From NCBI GenBank assembly GCA_001045525.1, contig LDWW01000028.1:1-48265 (forward strand): a stretch of DNA of 48,265 nt, written 5' to 3'. The position numbers and the translations under genes are program-made. Of the stretch, positions 7,760 through 16,071 are shown in pieces. How positions within the stretch are numbered: position 1 is the stretch's first letter; the number at the start of each line of letters is the position of its first letter. The notes below the pieces were generated by a model. That model did no database searches. It saw nothing but the letters and a program-made list of their open reading frames with translations, and had not been told where the DNA came from. This DNA comes from Chitinispirillum alkaliphilum (GTDB lineage: Bacteria; Fibrobacterota; Chitinivibrionia; Chitinivibrionales; Chitinispirillaceae).

Positions 7760-8113
7760 ATGGATCAGCGACTACAACCAAGGGTAAAGATATCCTCACT
7801 CGGTGCAGAGATTATGGACCAGAGTTCACTCCCGGGGGGAGAGTGCAGAAGTGAACCTGTAACGGTCCTGAACGTCTCGGAAGCCGGTATGCTGTATAAA
7901 TCCAGAAAAGGCAAAAAGGTGGGAGAGACATTGGTTGCAGCATTCACACTCCCCAACACCCCCCTCTCAATAAGAAGTTCGGTAACGGTGATCCACTGCA
8001 CCTGCGAGTGGCCCAACTACCATATCGGTGTACAGTTTAAAAACCTTGGCCTTGCGGAGCGCAAAGTCATAAGAGACTTCATAAGGATGGAAATGGAAAA
8101 TGACAGCAGCTGA
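7760..8113 (+). CDS. PilZ domain protein (predicted c-di-GMP receptor)
   Basis: 117 aa, a single PilZ domain. Both c-di-GMP-binding signatures are intact: RxxxR (RLQPR, residues 4-8) and NxSxxG (NVSEAG, about residues 39-44). No membrane segment or output domain is present, so it probably acts by protein contact. The preceding sequence AGACAAGGT gives a plausible ribosome binding site. It overlaps the start of the next gene by 14 bp, implying translational coupling with a metallophosphoesterase. Confidence 0.85.
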   Translation: MDQRLQPRVKISSLGAEIMDQSSLPGGECRSEPVTVLNVSEAGMLYKSRKGKKVGETLVAAFTLPNTPLSIRSSVTVIHCTCEWPNYHIGVQFKNLGLAERKVIRDFIRMEMENDSS

Positions 8114-8921
8114 AAAAAACGGCTCCTCTCTCTCTTTCATTCACATAAGCGACACACATATAGGAAACAGCAGGGACTTTTCCCTCTACAACCACAACAC
8201 CTTCGAGCGGACCCGCAAGCTGATAGAGCTGATAAACGGGTTTTGTGCTCCCGTGGATTTTGTAATGAATACGGGGGATGTGGTGAACAGACCCGACACA
8301 AATGCCTACCAGCTTGTCTCTGAGCTTTTTTCAGATTTATTACACCCCGTATTTTTTCTCCCCGGTAATCACGACAATCCGGGGGAAACAGTTTCCCTCT
8401 CAGCCACGTACGGATTTGGTTTCTCAGAGATGGAAAACCACTCGTATCAGTTTAGCCTGAACGGCTGCAAATTCCTAACGCTCAACTGTACGGGATCTCC
8501 CCGGATCGATCCCCACGGAGAGTTTACCCCTGTACAGGAGAGGGTTTTAAGTCAGTTTTTAAGCCACGATGAACATCTCCGCCCCGTGCTTTTCATCCAC
8601 TTTCCCGCCATAGCGACCGCAATCCCCTGGATCGACAGGGAGATGCTTATCCTCAACGGGGAAAGGCTCCATGAGTTGCTTGTGCGCAGCGGTAAAATAA
8701 GCACTGTTTTCTTTGGCCATATCCACCGAAGGGTCAGCTTCATAAAGGATGGCATACATTACATTAGCGCCCCCAGTCCGGTGTGCCAGTTCAGCCTCCT
8801 GCCCTCCGACCAGAAAGCCAGCTACGAGTCGGATATCCCGCTTTCATTCAACTATGTTACCTTTTGCGACGGTTTTGTTTTCATAAGAGAGATAACCCCC
8901 GGGTGTGGCGGTATGGTGTAG
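8100..8921 (+). CDS. Calcineurin-like metallophosphoesterase (CpdA-like)
   Basis: 273 aa. All metallophosphoesterase motifs are present in order: DTHIG (N-terminal, after HIS), NTGDVV, GNHDN, an isolated His in FIHFPA, and GHIHR. They bind a dinuclear metal centre. The closest family layout is the class III cyclic-nucleotide phosphodiesterases (CpdA/Icc). Specificity for cAMP, rather than another phosphoester, is inference. Start ATG 8100 lies within the end of the PilZ gene. No signal peptide, so cytoplasmic. Confidence 0.85.
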   Translation: MTAAEKNGSSLSFIHISDTHIGNSRDFSLYNHNTFERTRKLIELINGFCAPVDFVMNTGDVVNRPDTNAYQLVSELFSDLLHPVFFLPGNHDNPGETVSLSATYGFGFSEMENHSYQFSLNGCKFLTLNCTGSPRIDPHGEFTPVQERVLSQFLSHDEHLRPVLFIHFPAIATAIPWIDREMLILNGERLHELLVRSGKISTVFFGHIHRRVSFIKDGIHYISAPSPVCQFSLLPSDQKASYESDIPLSFNYVTFCDGFVFIREITPGCGGMV

Positions 8922-9133
8922 AGCCTTAAGGGGGAGAGAGAGTCTCTGCTGCTTTGTGTTTGGCAATTTGAGAATTCAGGCAAACATTTCTGCAAAACCG
9001 GTACAAAAACAGTCTGTGCGTTAATGGTCGGGAAGTCATTTCAGGCATTAGCTTTGCAACTTCATTTTTTTTACGGAAGACATACTTCTTTTTTAATCAG
9101 CGCAGATGTTTCACCCAACCAGGGAGTAGCGAT

Positions 9134-10033
9134 ATGGTTGTCATAACAGATGTAAACAGCAGGACCGGCTCTCTTCTGGCTTTGAAGCTTATAAAGTCAG
9201 GTGAGAAGGTTCTTGGGATAAACGGCTCCAGAACGCAGATGGCATCCCTTATAAGCGAGGGGATGGAAGGAGCAGTGGGAGATATCTCAGATCCGGTATT
9301 TCTGAGCAGCACGCTGAAGGAGGCCCAGACACTTTTTTTAATTGTGCCGATGCACACACACAAAGAGAATTACAGCCGCTATTTTATAAACATCGGCAGT
9401 TCGGTGATGAAATCGGTGAAGAACTCAAAGGTGAGAAATTTGTTCCTTGTCTCCGTTATGGGAGCAGAGCAGCGTGAGGAGGCAGGTTTACTTAGCGGGT
9501 ATGGTGATCTGGAGGAGATTTTGGGGATAGTTGAGCCTCAGAACAGCGCAATTTTTCGCCCCGGCTACTTTATGGATCACATGCTCTCAAAGATTGCGAT
9601 GATCAGAACAAAGGATATGATCGGGGATGTGATTGACGGAAACACCCCCATTTACTTTTCCGATATCCGCGATACAGTCATGCAGATCTCAGACATTTAC
9701 CTCAATAACGAATACTTCGGAAGATCCAAAATAGAGCTCTACAGTGACAAACTCTCCTTGCGCACGGCATGTAAGATCATTGCAGAGAGCATAGGGATCC
9801 CTGAGCTTCCCTTTGTGCAGCTCAGCGATCAGGAATACAGAAACCATCTTCTCGAGCAGGGCACATCTATCCCCTTTGCCAACGCTTACGTTGAGATGGC
9901 ACATGCAATTAGCCGCGGGGTGATGAAACCCTCACTGATCGACACCTCAGTCCCCAACTGCCCCACCCGCTTCTCCCAGTTTGTACAGGATGTATTTGTA
10001 CCAGCTTACAAATGTGGTGAACAGTCGGTTTGA
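9134..10033 (+). CDS. NmrA-like NAD(P)-binding protein (atypical SDR)
   Basis: 299 aa. The Rossmann start is VVITDVNSRTGSLLALKLIKSG; the glycine motif is degenerate (N-x-R-T-G). It continues with FLIVPMHTH, RNLFLVSVMGA and RPGYFMDHML, which are typical of NmrA/HSCARG or NAD(P)H:quinone-type atypical SDRs. No YxxxK pair in the classical place. It is probably a redox-sensing or reductase protein with an unknown partner. Start ATG 9134 follows CAGGGAGTAGCGAT. It sits 44 bp upstream of the BON-domain gene on the same strand. Confidence 0.75.
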   Translation: MVVITDVNSRTGSLLALKLIKSGEKVLGINGSRTQMASLISEGMEGAVGDISDPVFLSSTLKEAQTLFLIVPMHTHKENYSRYFINIGSSVMKSVKNSKVRNLFLVSVMGAEQREEAGLLSGYGDLEEILGIVEPQNSAIFRPGYFMDHMLSKIAMIRTKDMIGDVIDGNTPIYFSDIRDTVMQISDIYLNNEYFGRSKIELYSDKLSLRTACKIIAESIGIPELPFVQLSDQEYRNHLLEQGTSIPFANAYVEMAHAISRGVMKPSLIDTSVPNCPTRFSQFVQDVFVPAYKCGEQSV

Positions 10034-10077
10034 AAGAGCGGGCTGGATGAAACAAAAAAAACAGCAGGAGGAAACTG

Positions 10078-10743
10078 ATGGCAGGTGAAAGTCAAGAGCT
10101 GAAAGAGAAAATTCAGCGCCAGCTGGCCTGGGACAGCAGCATAGAGTCCCGATCCATAGAGATCACCGTAAGCGATCACACAGTCACTCTCTCAGGAAAT
10201 GTTCCTTCCTTCAAAGAGAAAAAGAGCGCATTAAGTGATGTGCTGAGTGTTCCCGGGGTCTCAAGGGTAATAAACAAAATATCAGTAGCAAAGCCCGATG
10301 GTGAAAAAAAGGAATCGGACAGGCAGATAGAGTCCAACATCAAAACCGCTTTCGCCATAAACTCCGCACTGGATGGATCGGATCTCAACACCGAGGTAAG
10401 GGATGGCAACGTTTTGCTGAGAGGTGCAGTTGATTCCTATTGGAAAAAGGAGCGCGCCCTGGAGCTGGTTTCTGAAATCAAAGGGGTCACAGAAATAGAA
10501 GAGTACATATCGGTTGTCCCGGACAGACAGTTTCTGGACAAACAGATTGCATCAGAACTATACGAGGCACTCCAACGCAATGGGGTTGAAACCGAAGAGA
10601 TTGATATTGAGGTCAATGCGGGCAGGGTTGTGCTGAGAGGGAAAATCGGCAACTGGAGAAGCTACTCTGCAGCTCACACCATTGCAAAATACACAAAGGG
10701 AGTATCCGATCTGACCAACGAACTGATTATAGTTTCAAAGTAA
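10078..10743 (+). CDS. Triple BON-domain protein (OsmY-like)
   Basis: 221 aa made of three consecutive BON domains (about residues 5-70, 78-145 and 150-220). Each has the alternating pattern of IEITVSDHTVTLSGNV, then a helix, then a glycine-V-x-x-V strand. BON domains occur in stress and osmotic-shock proteins and are thought to bind membranes or other proteins. Unlike OsmY there is no signal peptide, so this one is likely cytoplasmic. SD AGGAGG lies just before the ATG at 10078. It is followed closely by a 68-aa gene. Confidence 0.85.
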   Translation: MAGESQELKEKIQRQLAWDSSIESRSIEITVSDHTVTLSGNVPSFKEKKSALSDVLSVPGVSRVINKISVAKPDGEKKESDRQIESNIKTAFAINSALDGSDLNTEVRDGNVLLRGAVDSYWKKERALELVSEIKGVTEIEEYISVVPDRQFLDKQIASELYEALQRNGVETEEIDIEVNAGRVVLRGKIGNWRSYSAAHTIAKYTKGVSDLTNELIIVSK

Positions 10744-10784
10744 ACCTTTTTACACTCCAATTATCAAAGAGAGAGAGAGAACCT

Positions 10785-10991
10785 ATGAGAGGAAGAAAAA
10801 GAACACGGTTAAAACATCTCAGAGCAAGCGGCTGGGAAATTCAGGAAGATATCGATATTGAAACTCCTGAAGGAGATTATATCTTAACACTGAACAAGAA
10901 CTCTCAGAAGTTAAAAATCGGTGGTTCCAACCGCACAAAGGCAATTTACAAGGCGTATAAAAAAATCTTTAACAATAAATCATCATACTGA
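10785..10991 (+). CDS. Small basic hypothetical protein, 68 aa
   Basis: Starts MRGRKRTRLKHLRASGWE, very basic, followed by an acidic strand pair (DIDIETPEGDYILTLN) and a basic helix (RTKAIYKAYKKIFNNK). No membrane segment or Cys. A GAGAGAGAGAGAA purine-rich sequence precedes the ATG at 10785. It lies 41 bp after the BON gene and ends 40 bp before a strong terminator, which supports it as the last gene of that transcript. Function unknown; the basic ends might fit nucleic-acid contact, but this is only a guess. Confidence 0.6.
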   Translation: MRGRKRTRLKHLRASGWEIQEDIDIETPEGDYILTLNKNSQKLKIGGSNRTKAIYKAYKKIFNNKSSY

Positions 10992-11031
10992 TAAAACCAG
11001 GTTTTCCCCTCAGTTACCAAGATTGACTTAC

Positions 11032-11063
11032 AGGGGCGGGCTGATACAGTCCGCCCCTCTTTT
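11032..11063 (+). terminator. Strong intrinsic terminator
   Basis: AGGGGCGG-G-CTG (11032-11043) pairs with CAG-T-CCGCCCCT (11047-11058), including one G-T wobble. The result is a 12-bp stem with an ATA triloop followed by CTTTTTA. It ends the BON/68-aa transcript, just before the convergent antiporter gene. Confidence 0.9.
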
Positions 11064-11069
11064 TACAGT

Positions 11070-12230
11070 TCAATATCTCCCAGCGGCACTACTGACCACA
11101 ACCGGCCCTATAATGCTTGTAAAAAACACCACAATGATCATTGCATCAAGAATAGTGTCGGTGAAAATTCCGGCTTCGTAGGCAGTTACCGCAATGGCCA
11201 GAGTTGCTGCGGCCTGAGGGATGGTAAGACCTGCCATTACCATCTGTTTTGGCCGGGAGAGTTTTTCCTTCAAACTCAGTATCCACACAGCAGAAACTTT
11301 TCCCACAATTACGAGTATTGTAAGTACCAGAGCCAGTGCCCATACCCAAATATCGGTTATGAACACCTCCAGATTGAGCATCACCCCAACCCAGATAAAA
11401 AAGAGGGGAAAAAACATCATTCTTCCCAAAAACTCGATATTTCTTCCTAACGAAATATCTTTTGACAACTGAGTATTGAGGCAGATTCCGGCCAGAAAAG
11501 CGCCCAGTATATGTTCTGTTCCGGCTATTTCAGCAGCCATTGCAAGGAGAAGCATCACCATCAGCACAAAGAGGCCTTTCTCTATCCGGGATATTTTTTT
11601 ATTATCAATTACAAATTTGCTTGCTTTTGGTATAATCAACAGGGACAGAACAGTCAGGACAAACAGATACAGCACGGGTATAAGGGAGGGCAGAAACTGA
11701 GGATCAGCAGAATCAGAGTACTGCATTACTATGGCGAACAGAACAAGTGCAAGGGTATCGGTGATAAGGGTACCTCCGATTGCGATGACAACCTCCCTTT
11801 TGTTTATCAGTCCAGCCCGTTTTGCTGCCGGATAAGCCAGAAGTGTGTGGGAGGAGACCGCAGCAGCAAGGAGAAGTGAAGTGATGAAGGGAAATCCGAT
11901 AGCCACAGAGATAGTGATAGTGGGTATAAGGCTGGTCAGAAAGATGGTAAAACCGAAATACAGAGTTTCTTTTCTGTTGTGACTGAATTTCCTGAGGTTG
12001 ATTTCCAGTCCGGCAATGAACATTACATAGATTAATCCGATCCTGCCCAACACTTCAACCAGCTCTTCAGCGCTAATCAGAGCAACTCCCCCCGGGCCAA
12101 GGATCATTCCAAGAATAAGTGGTCCAATATCTCCGGGCAGTTTAAGCCAAGAGAACAGGGCTTTGCCTGCAAAGGCGACAGTCATAAGGATAGTAAACTG
12201 AAAGAGGGGTTCATTGAAGATGTTTACCAT
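11070..12230 (-). CDS. Cation:proton antiporter (CPA2 type, KefB/NapA-like)
   Basis: 386 aa, about 11-12 membrane helices, family Na+/H+ or K+/H+ exchanger. Typical segments are LPGDIGPLILGMILGPGGVAL near the N-terminus, a SHTLLAYPAAKRAGL segment, IAGTEHILGAFLAGI and GLTIPQAAATLAIAVTAYEAGI. It ends directly after the membrane domain with no TrkA-N/RCK domain, so it lacks the usual cytoplasmic gate. Transported ion unknown. Monocistronic, divergent from the SDR gene at 12.4 kb. Start ATG 12230 (MVNIFNEPLF); SD not obvious. Confidence 0.88.
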   Translation of the reverse strand: MVNIFNEPLFQFTILMTVAFAGKALFSWLKLPGDIGPLILGMILGPGGVALISAEELVEVLGRIGLIYVMFIAGLEINLRKFSHNRKETLYFGFTIFLTSLIPTITISVAIGFPFITSLLLAAAVSSHTLLAYPAAKRAGLINKREVVIAIGGTLITDTLALVLFAIVMQYSDSADPQFLPSLIPVLYLFVLTVLSLLIIPKASKFVIDNKKISRIEKGLFVLMVMLLLAMAAEIAGTEHILGAFLAGICLNTQLSKDISLGRNIEFLGRMMFFPLFFIWVGVMLNLEVFITDIWVWALALVLTILVIVGKVSAVWILSLKEKLSRPKQMVMAGLTIPQAAATLAIAVTAYEAGIFTDTILDAMIIVVFFTSIIGPVVVSSAAGRY

Positions 12231-12383
12231 TTAAGGGCTCAATTTGTTTTCTAGTGACAGGTTTTCTCCCTTATAGTAGGCAATCTGAGTGCCACCTTTA
12301 CACCATGGACTAAATTTTGCAGGGGTATAAATTATAAATGTTCAGGTATAGTTTTGAAATTTGTACAGTATCAGGAGAAAGAA

Positions 12384-13295
12384 ATGTCAGAGAAGAGACA
12401 CCATGGATTAAATGTCGGTTTCGATCCCTTATCTGAGGAGGATGAGCTCAAGGGAGGTCCTCCTGCTCAGCGCCAGAGCTGGCCCGGTTCAGATATGTCT
12501 ATGCAGCCCCGGGCAGATCATGGTGAGCACAGTTATGTTGGAGGAGCTAAGCTTGAGGGTAAGAGTGCGCTTATAACCGGAGGTGACAGTGGAATCGGTC
12601 GTGCTGTAGCTATAGCGTATGCGCGTGAGGGGGCCGATGTAGCGTTTTCCTATTATAATGAGCATGAAGATGCGGATGAGACAGTGTACTGGGTTGAGAA
12701 AGCGGGGCGTAAGGCAGTTGCGATAAGTGGTGATATACAAAACCACAGTCACTGCCAGGAGCTTGTGGATCGGACACTAAGAGAGTTTGGAGGTCTAAAC
12801 ATTCTGGTAAACAATGCCGGTTTCCATTCCGAAACGAAAGATTTCGAGGATATCTCCCCTGAGCAGATAGAGCAGACATTTTTTACCAATATACTGTCTC
12901 ATATCTGGACAACTCAGGCCGCTCTACCTCACCTGAAAGCCGGAGATTCCATAATAAATGTAGGTTCTGTAGTGGCGTTTATGGGACATCCCAAACTGGT
13001 CGATTACGGCTGTACCAAAGCTGCGATTCATAATTTCACAAAATCCATGTCCCAGTACCTTGCCGTGCGCGGGATACGTGTAAACTGTGTTGCACCAGGT
13101 CCGGTCTGGACTCCGCTAATAGCTTCAACCCGTGAAGAGGGATCTGTAGGACGATTTGGGGGAAGCACATTTTGGAAACGTCCCGCTCAGCCCGCGGAGC
13201 TTGCTCCAAGCTTTGTTTTTTTGGCTTCAACTGATTCCCGTTACTATACAGGAGATGTTTTGGCTCCAACGGGTTACAAGTTCAGCAGTCTTTAG
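12384..13295 (+). CDS. SDR oxidoreductase of the general stress protein 39 (YdaD/YhdF/YghA) type
   Basis: 303 aa from the ATG at 12384, chosen because CAGGAGAAAGAA precedes it. The N-terminal extension (RQSWPGSDMSMQPRADHGE) before the Rossmann fold is typical of this subfamily. Motifs are TGGDSGIGR, NNAG, Ser in INVGSV, and YxxxK (DYGCTKAA). Tyr, Lys and Ser are all present, so an active NAD(P)-dependent dehydrogenase is likely; its substrate is unknown. In Bacillus the relative is a sigma-B stress gene. Neighbours (BON, ferritin-like) fit a stress role, by inference. Confidence 0.9.
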   Translation: MSEKRHHGLNVGFDPLSEEDELKGGPPAQRQSWPGSDMSMQPRADHGEHSYVGGAKLEGKSALITGGDSGIGRAVAIAYAREGADVAFSYYNEHEDADETVYWVEKAGRKAVAISGDIQNHSHCQELVDRTLREFGGLNILVNNAGFHSETKDFEDISPEQIEQTFFTNILSHIWTTQAALPHLKAGDSIINVGSVVAFMGHPKLVDYGCTKAAIHNFTKSMSQYLAVRGIRVNCVAPGPVWTPLIASTREEGSVGRFGGSTFWKRPAQPAELAPSFVFLASTDSRYYTGDVLAPTGYKFSSL

Positions 13296-13406
13296 ATGAT
13301 AAAACTATGTAAAACAGACAAAAGATATGCTCAAAATGAGCGCACTTGGAAGGTAATACTTTGCAGCTTAGGCTGTAACTAAAACACAAAACGAGAGGAG
13401 TAATTC

Positions 13407-14276
13407 ATGGTTGAGAGAGATGAATCAGCTGTGAGAAGATCGGGTGATATCTGGTATAAAAGGATTTCCTGGTCTGCGATATTTGCGGGCGTATTTGTAG
13501 CGATAGTTATTCAGTTTACCCTAACGGTTCTGGGGGTCGCAATCGGCCTGGCTGCAATCGATCCATTCGGAGAAACGGATCCCGGTGGATTGACAATCGG
13601 GGCAGCTATCTGGTTTGTAATTACAGGTATAATTTCTCTTTTCTGCGGAGGCTGGGTAACGGGTCGTCTTTCAGGAGATGTAGTTAAACTTGACAGGGCT
13701 CTTCATGGTCTTGTGGTATGGTCACTTGCAGTTCTTATCTCGTTTTACCTGGCGGTAACCACCGCGAGTGTGTTGGTTGGAGGGATTTTCACCATTGTTG
13801 AATCCGGGTTTGAAGCTGTGGGTGAAGCTGCGCCTGTAATGCAGGAACTTTCCCAGGAACTTGCAGGACCGGAAAGTCCAATCCAGGAAATTCAACAGGA
13901 AGCACAGCAGATTATTCAAGAACTCCAGGAAGCAGATGAAGAAGAGCGTGAGGAGATGCAGCAGGCTTTGCAGCAAATATGGGCAGCAATTAATCAACTG
14001 GTTACGGAAGGAGAAATTTCTCCCCAAAACAGAGAAAACCTGGTTAGTGCCCTTGCCGAATATACAGATATGAGTCAGAATGAGGCTGAATCAAGAGTAG
14101 ATGAGTGGGTTGAGGAAGTAGAAGAAATCAGAGTCGAGGTGATGCAGAGGGTGGAAGATGCACGAGAAGCTGCAATGCAGGCTGCCATCTGGCTGTTTGT
14201 CATCCTGATCTTAGGAGCGGCAGCGGCTGTAATCGGAGCAACTCTGGCTGGAAATCCCGACCTGAGAAGTCCATGA
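13407..14276 (+). CDS. Multi-helix membrane protein with central Glu/Gln-rich coiled coil
   Basis: 289 aa. Three to four hydrophobic segments (about residues 23-48, 62-82, 98-122) are followed by a long soluble stretch (about 135-245) dominated by Glu and Gln (EIQQEAQQIIQELQEADEE) with coiled-coil heptads, then one last membrane helix (about 255-280). Similar proteins with a short first half are often annotated PhnA-like or YrzE-like membrane proteins. No catalytic motif. SD GAGAGGAG lies 8 bp before the ATG at 13407. Probably cell-envelope stress related from its neighbours; function unknown. Confidence 0.75.
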   Translation: MVERDESAVRRSGDIWYKRISWSAIFAGVFVAIVIQFTLTVLGVAIGLAAIDPFGETDPGGLTIGAAIWFVITGIISLFCGGWVTGRLSGDVVKLDRALHGLVVWSLAVLISFYLAVTTASVLVGGIFTIVESGFEAVGEAAPVMQELSQELAGPESPIQEIQQEAQQIIQELQEADEEEREEMQQALQQIWAAINQLVTEGEISPQNRENLVSALAEYTDMSQNEAESRVDEWVEEVEEIRVEVMQRVEDAREAAMQAAIWLFVILILGAAAAVIGATLAGNPDLRSP

Positions 14277-14302
14277 CTTTAGCTTTTATCTATTTTCTTT
14301 TT

Positions 14303-14330
14303 AACACCCTGCTCATAGTGGGGTGTTTTG
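14303..14330 (+). terminator. Terminator after the membrane protein gene
   Basis: AACACCC (14303-14309) pairs with GGGTGTT (14321-14327), followed by TTG. The 7-bp stem is preceded by a T-rich stretch. Moderate strength only. Confidence 0.5.
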
Positions 14331-14467
14331 CTGTTACCTCAGAAATTTATCTCAAACGCTTAGCCCTTGATGTTTTTCAGGTATGATGATTGCAGCCTGC
14401 TACTTTTAACTCTTCCCACCTGTGAACCTGAAACAGAACAAATCCATTCTAAACCGGAGGTATACTA

Positions 14468-15727
14468 ATGGGATTCAATCCATTTTCAGAAAAAGGGACT
14501 CCTTTGAGTAAACAAACGAAAACCTGGTCCGATCTCAATGTCAACCCCTACGATCACTACACAGTTGAGCCATACACACGCACCCGCTGCATTCTTATGA
14601 ACGGAATAGAGGTGGAGGCATCCTTTTTTTATCACAATTTTCACAGGCACACAAGCAATCAGGAAATACGCCAGGAGCTTGCCCAGATTCGCCGTATAGA
14701 ACAGCAGGAGCAGAAAATGATAAACTGGTTGATTCCTTCACACCAATCCACACTTGAGCTGACCATAGCATATGAGCAGCTCGCAGTTGACCTTACTGCA
14801 GCAATGGCAAAGTCGGAACCAGATCCTTACGTCAAGGCCGCTCTTGATTTCGGTCTGCTTGAGGATTTTGATCATCTATACAGATATGCAAATCTTCTCT
14901 CCTTAACAGATGAATTGAAGGCTGAGGCTATTGTTAAAGATCTCACAGAAATAACTCCCGGGCGCCCTACCGTACTTGAGCATGTCCATCCCATAGACAC
15001 TGTAAGGAATCACTATAACAGAGAAAAAGCGAGTGCAATCACCAAGCTTCACGTTGAGACAATCATTGCAGCCGAGCAGCAGACGATGAATTTCTACATG
15101 ACTGTAGGAAACAGGTTTGAAAACAAAATTGGTCGTTCCCTATATCAGGAAATTGCACAGATAGAGGAACAGCACGTTACCCATTACGGATCTTTATCTG
15201 ATCCAGGAGCATCCTGGCTTGAGATGGCAGTGTTACACGAATACAACGAATGTTATATGTATTGGTCATGTATGCAGTCAGAAACAAACCAAAGCGTTAA
15301 GGGGATATGGGAACAGTGCCTCGAGAACGAAATATCACACCTGCATAAAGTCTCTGATTTGATGAAAAAGTATGAAAACACAGACCCTTCGGAGAAATTC
15401 CCTTCCGCTTTTCCAGAACCATTGGTGCTGAGCCCGGCTAAGGATTATGTGCGTGAAATAATCTCATCACAGATGCATTTCACAGGAGATCAGACCAGGT
15501 TTGTTCCAATGAAACAGGCAGAAAGCAAGGAACGGTTTGAAAACTACCAGGATCAGGTAAATATGGGTCTTTATATCGCCTCACAAAAGGTTGTACAAAA
15601 TGCAATTGACGCTCACGGTCAGGATTACAGAGTAGAAACTGAAGGTGAAAATCCTGTAAGCATTGCCCAAAGAAGAAATAAGGTTCCGAACCGCAAATCT
15701 CTGACAGAGTTTTGTTTAAATCAATAA
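14468..15727 (+). CDS. Ferritin-like (rubrerythrin-type) diiron-fold protein
   Basis: 419 aa. Long helices carry ExxH/EQQ signatures of ferritin-like diiron carboxylate proteins: IRRIEQQEQKMINW around residue 75, ETIIAAEQQTMNFYMTVGN around 198, YQEIAQIEEQHVTHYG around 230, and ENEISHLHKVSDLMKKYE around 287. There is no rubredoxin Cys4 domain and no signal peptide. The length is about twice that of a rubrerythrin, which suggests two helical bundles or a fused extra domain. A role in oxidative or metal stress is inferred from fold and neighbours. SD CCGGAGGTATACTA precedes the ATG at 14468. Confidence 0.7.
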   Translation: MGFNPFSEKGTPLSKQTKTWSDLNVNPYDHYTVEPYTRTRCILMNGIEVEASFFYHNFHRHTSNQEIRQELAQIRRIEQQEQKMINWLIPSHQSTLELTIAYEQLAVDLTAAMAKSEPDPYVKAALDFGLLEDFDHLYRYANLLSLTDELKAEAIVKDLTEITPGRPTVLEHVHPIDTVRNHYNREKASAITKLHVETIIAAEQQTMNFYMTVGNRFENKIGRSLYQEIAQIEEQHVTHYGSLSDPGASWLEMAVLHEYNECYMYWSCMQSETNQSVKGIWEQCLENEISHLHKVSDLMKKYENTDPSEKFPSAFPEPLVLSPAKDYVREIISSQMHFTGDQTRFVPMKQAESKERFENYQDQVNMGLYIASQKVVQNAIDAHGQDYRVETEGENPVSIAQRRNKVPNRKSLTEFCLNQ

Positions 15728-15739
15728 CTCTATTGTATA

Positions 15740-15771
15740 AACGGGTTGCTGCTTTTAAGCAGCAACCCGTT
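15740..15771. terminator. Perfect 15-bp hairpin after ferritin-like gene
   Basis: AACGGGTTGCTGCTT (15740-15754) and its exact reverse complement (15757-15771) are separated by only TT. It begins 13 bp after the stop codon. There is no clear T run on either side, so it may act as a processing/stability hairpin as well as a terminator. Confidence 0.65.
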
Positions 15772-16071
15772 GCAGGAGAACATAATCCATATTGAATTAG
15801 AGTTCTATAAACTCAATCTGCCTATCATCAGCCTTGCCAGGTTTTTTTTGTCAAACCACATTCATACACACCCTTAGGGACCAATATTGTACTGGTTTGC
15901 CGTCTCAAAACACGGAGGTCTTCTTAGTACGCCGAATCAGTGGCAAAAGGCTGAAACAGAAATCTAATACATCCCGGTGAGATATATTTACCCTGCGTTC
16001 TTTCTGTTTCTGTTTCTCGCCGATCTGCAGGTAATCTCGACACATTCAGTCTCAGAGATCTATGTGTTCGG
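15772..16071. other. Intergenic region between convergent genes
   Basis: About 300 bp between the ferritin-like gene and the flavoprotein gene running towards it. A T8 tract lies at 15842-15849. I see no gene, RNA or convincing hairpin here beyond the one at 15740-15771. Confidence 0.5.

Noticed and set aside
13722-14027. Antisense gene opposite the coiled-coil membrane protein
   Set aside because: A shadow of the Glu/Gln-rich coding strand; low-complexity codons keep the reverse frame open.
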